Source: Tritrichomonas musculus
Taxonomy: Eukaryota; Parabasalia; Tritrichomonadida; Tritrichomonadidae
DNA length: 64,000 nt
Direction of reading: 5' to 3'
Assembly (NCBI GenBank): GCA_039105265.1
Contig: JAPFFF010000001.1
Span: 10,974,001-11,038,000, forward strand
Position 1 is the stretch's first letter. The number at the start of each line of letters is the position of its first letter. The notes beneath the pieces are model-generated. The model was given only the letters and a program-made list of their open reading frames with translations. It was not told the origin of the DNA and did not search any database. The position numbers were made by a program, and so were the translations under genes. Positions 39,974 to 49,706 of the stretch are shown here, piece by piece.

Positions 39974-40312
39974 ATGAATTATTTTATTTATCAAAGAACG
40001 TTGCACAGATAATCCTGTACACAACCAAGAGAATATCATCAAATTCCATTTTTTATTCAACTGAACAAATCTTCATTATGTTAGAATCACAACATATTTC
40101 AATTAAAAGATGAAAGAGAGCAAATAGCTTTCTGCATCAATTCAATATGATTTTTTTTTTTTTTTTACACATACGCAAGAGAATATAGCCATATTTGTTG
40201 GAATGTTCCTTTTTGTTTGTTTGTTTGGATTAAGTAAAAATAATACCAAAGTACGTTTTTTTAAATATTTTCCATACGTTTAGAGTTTTCGAAATTGAAT
40301 GTTGATGAAGAA
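39974..40312. other. Intergenic spacer
   Basis: Contains a T-run (about 40150-40166) and the leader of the giant coiled-coil gene. In the frame of the next gene an upstream TAA at 40262 limits how far 5' the protein can extend. Confidence 0.55.
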
Positions 40313-43300
40313 ATGACTCGAAACGATGAAACGAGTATTCCTCATTTCACATTTAATGATGATTTTATCAGAGAAAAATCGCATTGCGACGAGTCACAAG
40401 TAGTTGAAGCATTTCGATTCGATTATTCACCAAAAAACGGACAAATTATGAGTATCGAGCCATTACAAAAATTTAAATCTTTAAAAGAATTATCTCTAGT
40501 TGGACATAATTTAGTTAATATTTCAAATCTTCAAAGTTTAATATCGCTTCGTTCAATTAATTTATCTTGGAATAACCTAGCTGTTAAAAATATACAATGC
40601 CTTTCGAAAATTCAAACATTAGAGACTATAACATTAAATAATAATTCTATAAGCGAAATACCAAAATCTTTTTCATCTTTAATAAATTTACGAATCTTAC
40701 GTTTGGGATCAAATCCAATTTCAGATCGTTCGCAATTTTCTAGACTTAAGCAAAACATAAATTTAACTAATTTGGATTTAGAGGGATGTCCTGTTTTTAA
40801 AGAGGATTCATCATTATCTTATTGCATTTTTATTTTGCCCCAATTATCAATATTAAATCGAAAAATCATTCAAATCGAAGAAAGACGAAAAGCATCTGAA
40901 AGATTCGAACATGAGCAAATTGATGAATTAACAAATATCAATAATAAGTTAGAAGATGAAAACGCTAAATTACTCGAAGAAAATAAAAAATTAAGCAATC
41001 ATGTAAATCTAAATCAAGATAATTCTAACAAATATTTAGATGAAAATCGTAATTTGAAGCAAAAGAATACTGAGCTCAAACAGAAATGCGAAGATCAAGA
41101 AAAAGTATTGAAAGATAGAAATGATGAGTTAGCTAATGAAAGAGCTATAAATGCTCAACTTCGAACTCAACTTTTCCAATCAGAAGATTCTTTTCGAATT
41201 GAAAAACAAGAAATTGATGAGAAAACGCAACAAGAAATAAATAATTTACAGGAAGAAAACGAAAATCTACGGACAGAAAATGATTCATTAAATCAAAAGA
41301 TATCAGATATTAATAGAAATAATACTGAACTGAAAAAGTCACTAAATAGTCAAGAAGAAAGAATTGGTGCACTAACTTCTGAAATGAAAAATCTAAAAGC
41401 AGATCTCTCAAAAGCTCAAAAATCAAATTCTGAAGCAATATCTGATTTAGAAGAGACCAAACTTGTTTCTGAGAGACAAAAAGAATATATTGAACAACTT
41501 GAAGGTGATATTCAAAAGTTACAGCAAGCCAAAAATTCAGATTTTTCTAAATCAGTTCTTAAGACAACAAAACTTTGTGAGGATAGGATCCAGTCTCTTG
41601 AATCACGAATTCAAAACCTTCAACAAGAAAACCTTGATTTAACATCTGACATTGACAGTAAAAATGAACAAATTCGCGAACTTCAAAAATTAAAAGCTGA
41701 TCTTGAATTAAAACTTGATGAAAGCAATTCATCTAAAAAACACAATAATGAAGATAAAACGACTCAATCAGCAAGTGAAATAGATTCTGTTCTCTTGGAA
41801 GCAGATATTGCATCAGAATTAAATCAAACAAAAGAACAAAACGTTGCCTTATTAGCTCAATTACAGTCATTACAAGACAGAAACAACTACCTAACTCAGA
41901 GAATTGATGAACAAGCTGAACAACTCTCCAAAAACTCAGAAGAACTAACAAAAGCCGCCAAATCCAACCATAAAAATCAAAAAATGGTCGTCAAATTGCA
42001 AAATGAAAACAACAGATTAAAAGCTGAGTTAGAAAATTATAATGAAGCACATAAAGATAACCAAGGAACAGTAATTCAGCTTCAAGAAGCTTATCAAGAA
42101 GCTCAAAATCAGCTAATTGAACTCAATTCGCAATTTTCTGCCTTGCAAGTCACGAATGACAAGTTAAGTAAAGCAAACGAAGCCCTAACAAAAGCACAGA
42201 AACAAAATCAGCAGCAAAATGAAAAAATTGTAAATGAAATGAAAGACAAATCCGAGCAAATTCAAGCTCAATTCAATCAAGAAAACGAGAAACACAAGCG
42301 TGAAAATGCAAAATTAAAGCAAAAAATGAATAAGTTAATTGAAGAGAATCAAATTGAACTTGATAAAGTTAAAAATCAATATGAGAATAATATTGAATTA
42401 TTGAAAACTCAATTGGCCGGCCAATTATCAGAATTTTCACAAAATGATGCAAATCATTACAATCAAATTGAGAACTTACAAAAGAAAATTGAGAGACTTT
42501 TAGATGAAAATAAAAATGCTGAAATTTCTAATCAAAACATTTTCCAAGAGAATCAAATTTTACAAAGAAATGTTTCCAAATTCCAAGCCAAAATCAAGAA
42601 ATTAAAAGCAGAAAAGCTAGAGATGAATGCCAAAATAGAAAAGATCATACAAAACAGTGAAAACTTAAGGCAAAGCCAAATAAGAGAAATAGAATCATTA
42701 AAAGAAAGCTATAATCAAAGCATTGCTGAATTCCAAGACAAGCCGAACGAAATTCGCGATCAATTCATGTCAACATTGAATGAAAAAGATCAATTAATTT
42801 CAGACCAGCAAAATGAAATAACAGACAAAGACGAGCAAATTAATAAATTAAAAGCAAAATGTCGAAAACTTTCTGATCAAGTCCAAAGTTTAAACATGAA
42901 AATAACTAAAATGCAACAAGGCGTTGATCAGAGAAATGAAACCGACATTCTTTTGCAATCACAGATGTCCGAATTTCAATCACAAATAGCTGAATATCAG
43001 CAAAAATGCGGAAATTTACAACAACAAGTTTTGTCATTATCAAATAGTAATGCTGTTTTGGAGAGTAAAATAAACGAACTTTCTCAATATCAAAATAAGT
43101 TCAATTCAGCCAATTCTGAAAATGAAAAATTAAGATCAAATCTAACTGAAATTAGAAATTTAAATGAACAAACAACAAAACAATTGAATTCTCTCCAAAA
43201 AGAATTCAAGAAAAATCAAGAAGATTCAAAAACAACAATTGACGAGCTTCAATCTCAAATTCAACAATTAACAAACGAAATAAACGAGAAAAAAGAAAAA

Positions 43301-46300
43301 ATAGAAGAGCTTCTTAACACAAATAATTCAATAAAACAAGAACAATCAACTTTAGAAGCTCAACTTTCAGAATATTCAGAACAAAACTTGAAAGTTAGTC
43401 AAGAAAATGACAATCTTAAAAATGAAATTGCTTCTGTTAATTTAAAATTGAATGAACTGATTCAAAAAGAGAAAAATTTGAATGACATTGTTAACCAGAA
43501 TAAAGAAAATCATGGAAACGAAGTTCAAGAATACAAGAAGTTGATTAGTAACATGAAATCTGAAAAAAATGCTTTAATTTCATCATTTGAAGAAAAGAAA
43601 AAATTAATGTCAACTTCAATTTTGTCATTAAAACAACAATTGAAAGAATTGAGAACAACTTTGACAAATGTCAATCGATTCATTAACAAATCAACAACAG
43701 AATTCATATCAAAAGAATCGCAATATAAAACTGAAGTAAGTTCAAGATTCAAAGATTTACAGTTGAATTTCAGAAATGTTCAAGAAAAGAACAAAAATTT
43801 GACAAAACAAATTGAATTGAAAAATAACGATGTTAACACATTAAAATTGAAACTTGATAAAAAGAAACAATTGCTTAAATCTTATAAAAAACAAGAGAAT
43901 GATTTCTCGAAAACTGTTGCTGAAAATGATCAATTAAACAATGATGTAAAACGACTCACTGAAACAGCAAATCAAAATTTGACCAATTTCACTTCTGTTC
44001 AGAAAAAATATAAGAAATTGCAGCAAGAATCACAAAATAAATTTAAAGAATATCAAGATAAGATCACTGAAATGACACAGCAATATCAAACTAAAGTTCA
44101 AAATCTTCAGAAAGAAAATTTGCAACTTAGAAATCAAAATCATGAATTAATTGAATCTTCAAATCAATTAAAAATTGATTTCGATTCAATGCAGAACGAA
44201 ATGACAGAAAAATTGCAAGAACTTGAAGAGAAAAATAAAGATTTACTCTCTGAAAATACAAATAATGATCTTCTTTTGAAAGAGATGAAAACACAATCAG
44301 AACAAAAAATTAATGAACTTCAACAAAATTTCGAAAATATAAACAATTTGTTAGAACAGAAAAAAATTGATTATGAAAATTTACAAAATAAACTTCAATT
44401 TCAAGATCAGCAAAAAGTTCGTCAATTGAAATCATTGACTGATGAACGAAATACAAAAGTTGCTCAAGCTGAATCTAAAATTAAAGAAATAGAAGAGAAA
44501 ATCAATCAAAAAGAAGAAGAAATTAAAGATAAATCTTCTCTTATTCATGAATTACAAAACAAATTGAATTCAAACGACCAAATAATCCAAGAAAAGTCAA
44601 CTCAGTTGATGAACATTCAAAATGATTTCGCTGATTTAAAGCAAGAATTAAAAGCGAAAGAATCAACAATAAACAACTTGACACAAAACATTGAGCAAAT
44701 TCAAAAGAAAGCAAAAGAAACTCAAGAAAAAATGAGTGATAAAATTAAAAATCTTCAAAATGAATTGAATTCAATGTCAGAGAAACAACAATCTTTGTAT
44801 GACCAATCACAGATGACAATTTCAGAATTAAAGAGTGAAATTAGTCAGCAAAAAAGAACAAATAAAACAATCGAACGTCAAATGAAAGAAGATCTTGAAT
44901 TGACAACTGAAAAGTATTCAAAAATGAAGCAAAAAGAAAAGAAATTCAAAAGTTTAATTCTTCAATTCAAAGACCAAGTTCTTCAGAACGAAGAAAGCAA
45001 CACAAGAATTAGACAAGAAAATGAAAAATTGACACAACAACATGAAATTGATTCAAAAGAAAAAGCTAAATATGAGGAGACCGTTAAATTGCAAGAGAGA
45101 GAAATTTCAGAGCTTAATTCAACAATTTCTAGAAATGAAACCAAAAATGAAAATTTGCAGAATCAATTAATGAAATTTGAACAACAATCAAAAGATCAAA
45201 AAGATCGGATTTCTTTATTAGAAAATGAAAATTCTACTCTAAAAGAAGGAAATCAACTTTTACAAAAAGAAATTGAAGAATTGAAAGAAGATGTTAAAGA
45301 GAAACAAAACTTAATCATCTCTAATCAGATTCAATTCCAGCAACAAAATTCACAAAAGTATCAGCAACATCAAAAAGAAATTAATGATCTTCAAGACAAG
45401 TTTGATAATGAAACTGAAAACATTAAAGAAAATTGTGAAAATCATATTAAACAACTCGAGTCAAAATTGACAAATGCTCAAGCACAATCAATGAAGATGA
45501 AGGCTGAAATTCAAGAACAAATGAAAAGAAATCAATCTTTAAATTCAACAATAATCGAAACGCAAGCGAAATTACAAGAAGTAAATAGAAAATATGATTT
45601 ATTAAAAGAAGAAAAACAGCAAGAAATTGAAATTTCTCAAGAAGAAAAACAAAAATTAACAAAAGAAATTGAATCATTAAAGAACGAAATTTCAAGAGCA
45701 AACGATAAACTTGGTTCAAATCAAGAAATTGTTAATGAAATGAAGAAAAGAATTGATGATTTGAATGATCAAAAGAATAAATTAAATGATCAAGTTGATT
45801 CACTTAAACGTGATCTTTCAGAAGAGAAAAAATCGAATGATTCGTTGAATGACGAGAAAGAAAGTTTAATGAATCAAATAGAAGAATTAAAGTTAACAAT
45901 CGAAGATAATTCAGAAATCAAACAACAAGAAATTGATAAAATTAACATTGAAAATGAAGAAAAATTAAAGAATAAAGAAAAAGAAATTGAAAAAATTAAA
46001 CAACAAAATGAAACAGAATTGAATTCAAAAGAACAAGAAATTCAAATCAAGCAGCTTCAATTTGATGAAAAATTAGAGAATAAACAACAAGAAATTGCGA
46101 ATATTCAAAAACAAATCGAAGAAAATGAAAAAATTAAAGAACAAGAAATTAATTCAATCAAAGAACAATATGAAGAAAAAATCAAATCAATTCGACAACA
46201 ATTTGAAGATAAAATAAGTCAAAAGGAAGACACAATAAAGAACATTCAATTAGCGAATGAAGAAAAAATGAATAAAAAACATTTTGAAATAATGGAAATT

Positions 46301-49300
46301 CAACAACAAAATGCAAATAAATTACATCAAAAAGATGAAGAAATTCAACAACTTCAGCAAGAATATGAAGAAAAATTACTCAAAAAGAATGAAGATGTAA
46401 AACAAATTCAAAATTTAAATGAAGCGAAAATTAACAAAATTCATCAAGAAATTCAACTTGTTCATCAACAAGCAGATGAACGAATTAATCAAAAAGAACG
46501 AGAAATGAAATTAATAAGACAACAAACAGAAGAAAAAATTAAGAAGAAAGAAGAAGAAATGAAAAAGCTTAGAATTGAAAATGATGGGAAAATTCAAATA
46601 AAAGATGATGAAATTAAAGAAATATTGAAACAACATGAAATCGATCTTCAAAGAAAAGAACAAGAAAAAGAAATTGCTTTACAACAATACAAGAAACTTT
46701 TACAAAGAAAAGATAAAGAAATTCAAGATTCAATTTTGAGAAACAAAATTGAAATCAAACAAAAAAATGAAGAAATTCAAGCTTTAAATAAACAGAAAGA
46801 ACAAGAAAAAATGGCTTTAACTGAAATCATTAATAGAAAAGAACAACAATATAAAGCAATTAAGCAAAACAATGATTCTAAAATTTTGTCAATTTCAAAG
46901 CAACAAGAAGCACAAATGAATGAAATCATTCGACAAAATAAAAGTAAAATATTTAAGATTAATCAGCAAAATGAAGAAATAATTAAAAAATTGAAAGAAG
47001 AAAAATTGAAAGAAATGAATTTAATAAAGAAACAGCATAATGATGAACTTCAACAAAAAGAGAATGAAATTGGAAGTATTAAAGAGAAACATCAGATTGA
47101 AATCAAAGAAAAAGAACAAGAAATTGAAAATATAAAACAGAAACATTTGATTGAAAATGATGAAAAAGAAAAAGAAATTGAAAATATAAAAGAGAAACAT
47201 TTGATTGAAATCAAAGAAAAAGAAAAACAATTTGAAGACATGAAACAAAAGATGAATGACAAAATTAATGAAAAATCAAATGAAATCATTGAAATAAATA
47301 AAGAAAATGAAACCAAATTAAAACAAAAAGAAGAAGAATTTTCAAAAATCATTTCTCAAAAAGAAGAAGAAAACAAAAATAAATTACATCAAATTGAAGA
47401 AGAAAATAATAACAAATTACTTCAGAAAGAAAAAGAAAAACAAAATCTTCTTCAACAAAAAATTAAAGAAATTGAAGATTTGAAACAAGAAAACTCCAAA
47501 GAAAAACGAAATTTGGTTCAGAAACAACAAGAAGAAATTGAATATTTAAAACAAGAAAACGAAAATAAAATTGCACTTAAGGACAAAGAAATCAAAGAGA
47601 ATCAAATGAGAAGTCAAGAAATGATTGATAATAAAGAGAGAGAAATCAATAAAATCTATTTAGAGAACCAAGAGAGGATCAATAACAAAAACAAGGAAAT
47701 AGAAAAAACGAAAAATGATTGTATTTTTATTCAAAAATTGAATTCAAAAATGAATTTTGAGAATGAACAATTAAAGAAGAACATTGAAGAAATGAAAGAA
47801 GAGAATGTCAATCTAAAGAAAGAAATCGAAGAAGTTCAAATTCATCACAAAGAATCGGAAGCGTCGTTATTTGAAATAGAGATGCGGAATAAAGAACTGA
47901 TGAAAAGTAACAAAGAACTTCAAACAGAAATGATAAAGATGAAAGAAAATGTTGAACTTTTTAAGAAAGAATTGAAAAACACACAAACGGTTATTTCAGA
48001 AAATAAAATTAAAAATGAAAAAGAACAAAAAGAACTTAAAAACACGATTTTGCAATTAAAAGAAAACATGAAAGCGAAAGATAATTTGATTGAAACGATG
48101 TGTCCAATCACAGAAATGAAAGAAATCCACAAACATTTGAAAGAAAAAGAACGAATCACGGCAGATCAAACAGTTTTAATTAATAAACTTAAGAAACAAA
48201 TGAAAGACATGAGCAAAGATAAAAAGAAACAAGAAGAAGAACTTGAAAAGGCTAAGAAAGAAGTTAATAAATATGAAGAAATTAATAAAAGAGGCGAGAA
48301 AGAACGAAAAGAAATGGAAGCAGAAATTGAAGAACTTTTAAGGAATCAAGAAGAAAATGATAAATATAATAAAAAACGCGAATATAAAATTGAAGAAATT
48401 AATAAAGACAAAGAACGAATGAAGAAAGAAATCACCGAAATGAAAGATGAAATAAAGAAACTTGAGAAAGAAAAAGAAAAACAAAAAGAAGAAATTAATA
48501 AAGCTAAAGAAGAAATAATCAAAACGAATAAAGAAAAAGAAATCGAATTAATTAAACAAATTGAAGAAAAGAAAGAAAAAGAAGAAGAATTAATGAAAGA
48601 AATTGAAGAAAAGAAAGAGAAAGAAGAAGAATTAATGAAAGAAATTGAAAAAAGTAAAGAAAAAGAAGAAGAATTAATTAAAGAAATTGAAGAAAAAACG
48701 AATCAAATGAAAACATTCTCAGAAGTATCAAACAAATTAATTGAATTGAAGAAGAGAATAAAAGAAATGGAAAATGTCAATCGAATGAATCAAGAACTTC
48801 AAGATAAAATTTACGAACTGAAGAATGAAAAAGAAGAAGAAGAAAAAGTTAAAGAAAAGATTAGAAACAAGTTGAAAGAAAAAGTTGAAGAGAATAATAA
48901 ATTGATTGAAATTGTATCAGTCATGCAAGACAAGAACAGCAAATATAAAAATCAAGTCAAATATTTAAATGAAGAAAAGAAACAACTTCAAGAAGAAAAC
49001 GACGAACACAAAAAAATAATAAAGAAAGGACAAATGAAAGAAGAAGCGATTGAGAAAAAACTTCAAAAAGAAATTGAAAACAAAAATCAAACGATGTGTC
49101 AAATTTCTTCATTGAATTCTCTTCATTCTTATTTGTCTGTTTGTGCTGTTGACATTGAAAATCCTAAAAAATTGTTAATTGATATTTTTGAGCGTATTAA
49201 AAAAATTTTCAATGTCTTCCATTTGGAATCTTTTCAGTACAATTTCAACGATCATCAAAATTTATCTTTGATGACAGAAAGCATTTTCGATCTCTTCAAA

Positions 49301-49651
49301 GTTGAACCTCAAATCAATCAAGAAACTTACGAGGCACTTCGGAAAGAGTTGATTAAATTCCCAATCGATCTAACAGAAATCGAAGGAAATATTTCTAATT
49401 TCGAAATAATAAAAAGTAACAAAATGAATCTCATAATGAAAATGATCGCTCACATAAAAAGTTTGTTCGATGAATCTGAAAAAAATCTCGAACAAATGAG
49501 GAAGTTGGTTGCCTCACAACACTCCGCTGTGATGAAGTTGACAAAAAACTCCCAAAGTGCAAATTTCGACAAAACAAAGACAAACGATTTACTGCCTCTC
49601 TCAATTTTCAATACTGACAACAGGCTGAATTCAAATTACTCAAATATCTGA
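40313..49651 (+). CDS. Giant leucine-rich-repeat/coiled-coil protein, 3112 aa
   Basis: The first ATG in frame is at 40313 (M-T-R-N-D-E-T); the six codons before it start with TTG and are not used in eukaryotes. Residues about 30-165 are SDS22-like leucine-rich repeats (L-K-E-L-S-L-V-G-H-N-L, L-R-S-I-N-L-S-W-N-N-L, L-R-I-L-R-L-G-S-N-P-I), followed by an LRR-cap-like L-S-I-L-N-R-K. From about 185 to 2910 it is an almost continuous coiled coil (Gln, Glu, Lys, Asn). Tandem repeat blocks are listed separately. A globular C-terminus of about 190 residues follows (S-L-H-S-Y-L-S-V-C-A...). The rod could exceed 350 nm if fully extended. The architecture suggests a cytoskeletal tether or golgin/centrosome-type scaffold; the actual location is unknown. 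The frame is intact over 9.3 kb without introns. Confidence 0.92.
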   Translation: MTRNDETSIPHFTFNDDFIREKSHCDESQVVEAFRFDYSPKNGQIMSIEPLQKFKSLKELSLVGHNLVNISNLQSLISLRSINLSWNNLAVKNIQCLSKIQTLETITLNNNSISEIPKSFSSLINLRILRLGSNPISDRSQFSRLKQNINLTNLDLEGCPVFKEDSSLSYCIFILPQLSILNRKIIQIEERRKASERFEHEQIDELTNINNKLEDENAKLLEENKKLSNHVNLNQDNSNKYLDENRNLKQKNTELKQKCEDQEKVLKDRNDELANERAINAQLRTQLFQSEDSFRIEKQEIDEKTQQEINNLQEENENLRTENDSLNQKISDINRNNTELKKSLNSQEERIGALTSEMKNLKADLSKAQKSNSEAISDLEETKLVSERQKEYIEQLEGDIQKLQQAKNSDFSKSVLKTTKLCEDRIQSLESRIQNLQQENLDLTSDIDSKNEQIRELQKLKADLELKLDESNSSKKHNNEDKTTQSASEIDSVLLEADIASELNQTKEQNVALLAQLQSLQDRNNYLTQRIDEQAEQLSKNSEELTKAAKSNHKNQKMVVKLQNENNRLKAELENYNEAHKDNQGTVIQLQEAYQEAQNQLIELNSQFSALQVTNDKLSKANEALTKAQKQNQQQNEKIVNEMKDKSEQIQAQFNQENEKHKRENAKLKQKMNKLIEENQIELDKVKNQYENNIELLKTQLAGQLSEFSQNDANHYNQIENLQKKIERLLDENKNAEISNQNIFQENQILQRNVSKFQAKIKKLKAEKLEMNAKIEKIIQNSENLRQSQIREIESLKESYNQSIAEFQDKPNEIRDQFMSTLNEKDQLISDQQNEITDKDEQINKLKAKCRKLSDQVQSLNMKITKMQQGVDQRNETDILLQSQMSEFQSQIAEYQQKCGNLQQQVLSLSNSNAVLESKINELSQYQNKFNSANSENEKLRSNLTEIRNLNEQTTKQLNSLQKEFKKNQEDSKTTIDELQSQIQQLTNEINEKKEKIEELLNTNNSIKQEQSTLEAQLSEYSEQNLKVSQENDNLKNEIASVNLKLNELIQKEKNLNDIVNQNKENHGNEVQEYKKLISNMKSEKNALISSFEEKKKLMSTSILSLKQQLKELRTTLTNVNRFINKSTTEFISKESQYKTEVSSRFKDLQLNFRNVQEKNKNLTKQIELKNNDVNTLKLKLDKKKQLLKSYKKQENDFSKTVAENDQLNNDVKRLTETANQNLTNFTSVQKKYKKLQQESQNKFKEYQDKITEMTQQYQTKVQNLQKENLQLRNQNHELIESSNQLKIDFDSMQNEMTEKLQELEEKNKDLLSENTNNDLLLKEMKTQSEQKINELQQNFENINNLLEQKKIDYENLQNKLQFQDQQKVRQLKSLTDERNTKVAQAESKIKEIEEKINQKEEEIKDKSSLIHELQNKLNSNDQIIQEKSTQLMNIQNDFADLKQELKAKESTINNLTQNIEQIQKKAKETQEKMSDKIKNLQNELNSMSEKQQSLYDQSQMTISELKSEISQQKRTNKTIERQMKEDLELTTEKYSKMKQKEKKFKSLILQFKDQVLQNEESNTRIRQENEKLTQQHEIDSKEKAKYEETVKLQEREISELNSTISRNETKNENLQNQLMKFEQQSKDQKDRISLLENENSTLKEGNQLLQKEIEELKEDVKEKQNLIISNQIQFQQQNSQKYQQHQKEINDLQDKFDNETENIKENCENHIKQLESKLTNAQAQSMKMKAEIQEQMKRNQSLNSTIIETQAKLQEVNRKYDLLKEEKQQEIEISQEEKQKLTKEIESLKNEISRANDKLGSNQEIVNEMKKRIDDLNDQKNKLNDQVDSLKRDLSEEKKSNDSLNDEKESLMNQIEELKLTIEDNSEIKQQEIDKINIENEEKLKNKEKEIEKIKQQNETELNSKEQEIQIKQLQFDEKLENKQQEIANIQKQIEENEKIKEQEINSIKEQYEEKIKSIRQQFEDKISQKEDTIKNIQLANEEKMNKKHFEIMEIQQQNANKLHQKDEEIQQLQQEYEEKLLKKNEDVKQIQNLNEAKINKIHQEIQLVHQQADERINQKEREMKLIRQQTEEKIKKKEEEMKKLRIENDGKIQIKDDEIKEILKQHEIDLQRKEQEKEIALQQYKKLLQRKDKEIQDSILRNKIEIKQKNEEIQALNKQKEQEKMALTEIINRKEQQYKAIKQNNDSKILSISKQQEAQMNEIIRQNKSKIFKINQQNEEIIKKLKEEKLKEMNLIKKQHNDELQQKENEIGSIKEKHQIEIKEKEQEIENIKQKHLIENDEKEKEIENIKEKHLIEIKEKEKQFEDMKQKMNDKINEKSNEIIEINKENETKLKQKEEEFSKIISQKEEENKNKLHQIEEENNNKLLQKEKEKQNLLQQKIKEIEDLKQENSKEKRNLVQKQQEEIEYLKQENENKIALKDKEIKENQMRSQEMIDNKEREINKIYLENQERINNKNKEIEKTKNDCIFIQKLNSKMNFENEQLKKNIEEMKEENVNLKKEIEEVQIHHKESEASLFEIEMRNKELMKSNKELQTEMIKMKENVELFKKELKNTQTVISENKIKNEKEQKELKNTILQLKENMKAKDNLIETMCPITEMKEIHKHLKEKERITADQTVLINKLKKQMKDMSKDKKKQEEELEKAKKEVNKYEEINKRGEKERKEMEAEIEELLRNQEENDKYNKKREYKIEEINKDKERMKKEITEMKDEIKKLEKEKEKQKEEINKAKEEIIKTNKEKEIELIKQIEEKKEKEEELMKEIEEKKEKEEELMKEIEKSKEKEEELIKEIEEKTNQMKTFSEVSNKLIELKKRIKEMENVNRMNQELQDKIYELKNEKEEEEKVKEKIRNKLKEKVEENNKLIEIVSVMQDKNSKYKNQVKYLNEEKKQLQEENDEHKKIIKKGQMKEEAIEKKLQKEIENKNQTMCQISSLNSLHSYLSVCAVDIENPKKLLIDIFERIKKIFNVFHLESFQYNFNDHQNLSLMTESIFDLFKVEPQINQETYEALRKELIKFPIDLTEIEGNISNFEIIKSNKMNLIMKMIAHIKSLFDESEKNLEQMRKLVASQHSAVMKLTKNSQSANFDKTKTNDLLPLSIFNTDNRLNSNYSNI
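47081..47242 (+). repeat. Three 54-bp coding repeats (18-aa unit)
   Basis: Inside the giant gene, 18-residue units of the form K-E-K-H-L-I-E-I-K-E-K-E-x-E-I-E-N-I recur at 47081, 47135 and 47189 with few differences. They add length to the coiled coil. Confidence 0.75.
48560..48685 (+). repeat. Three 42-bp coding repeats (14-aa unit)
   Basis: Three in-frame copies encode I-E-E-K-K-E-K-E-E-E-L-M-K-E (with small changes), starting at 48560, 48602 and 48644. The 14-aa length equals two heptads, so the coiled-coil register is kept. Confidence 0.8.
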
Positions 49652-49706
49652 TATTTTTTTTGTATTTTAATAAATATTTTTTTATGTTATCATTTTTATT
49701 ATTAAT

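Noticed and set aside
40295-40312. TTG start for the giant gene
   Set aside because: Eukaryotic nuclear genes rarely use TTG; the ATG at 40313 is the first in frame. The same reasoning moved the starts of the PH protein, the BTB-like protein, NMNAT and the CDK-like kinase.
41733-48159. Minus-strand frames of 70-90 codons inside the giant coiled-coil gene
   Set aside because: Phe/Leu/Ser-rich antisense shadows of Lys/Glu/Gln codons.
47081-48685. Repeats in the giant gene as a mobile element
   Set aside because: They stay in frame and encode ordinary coiled-coil units, so local duplication explains them.
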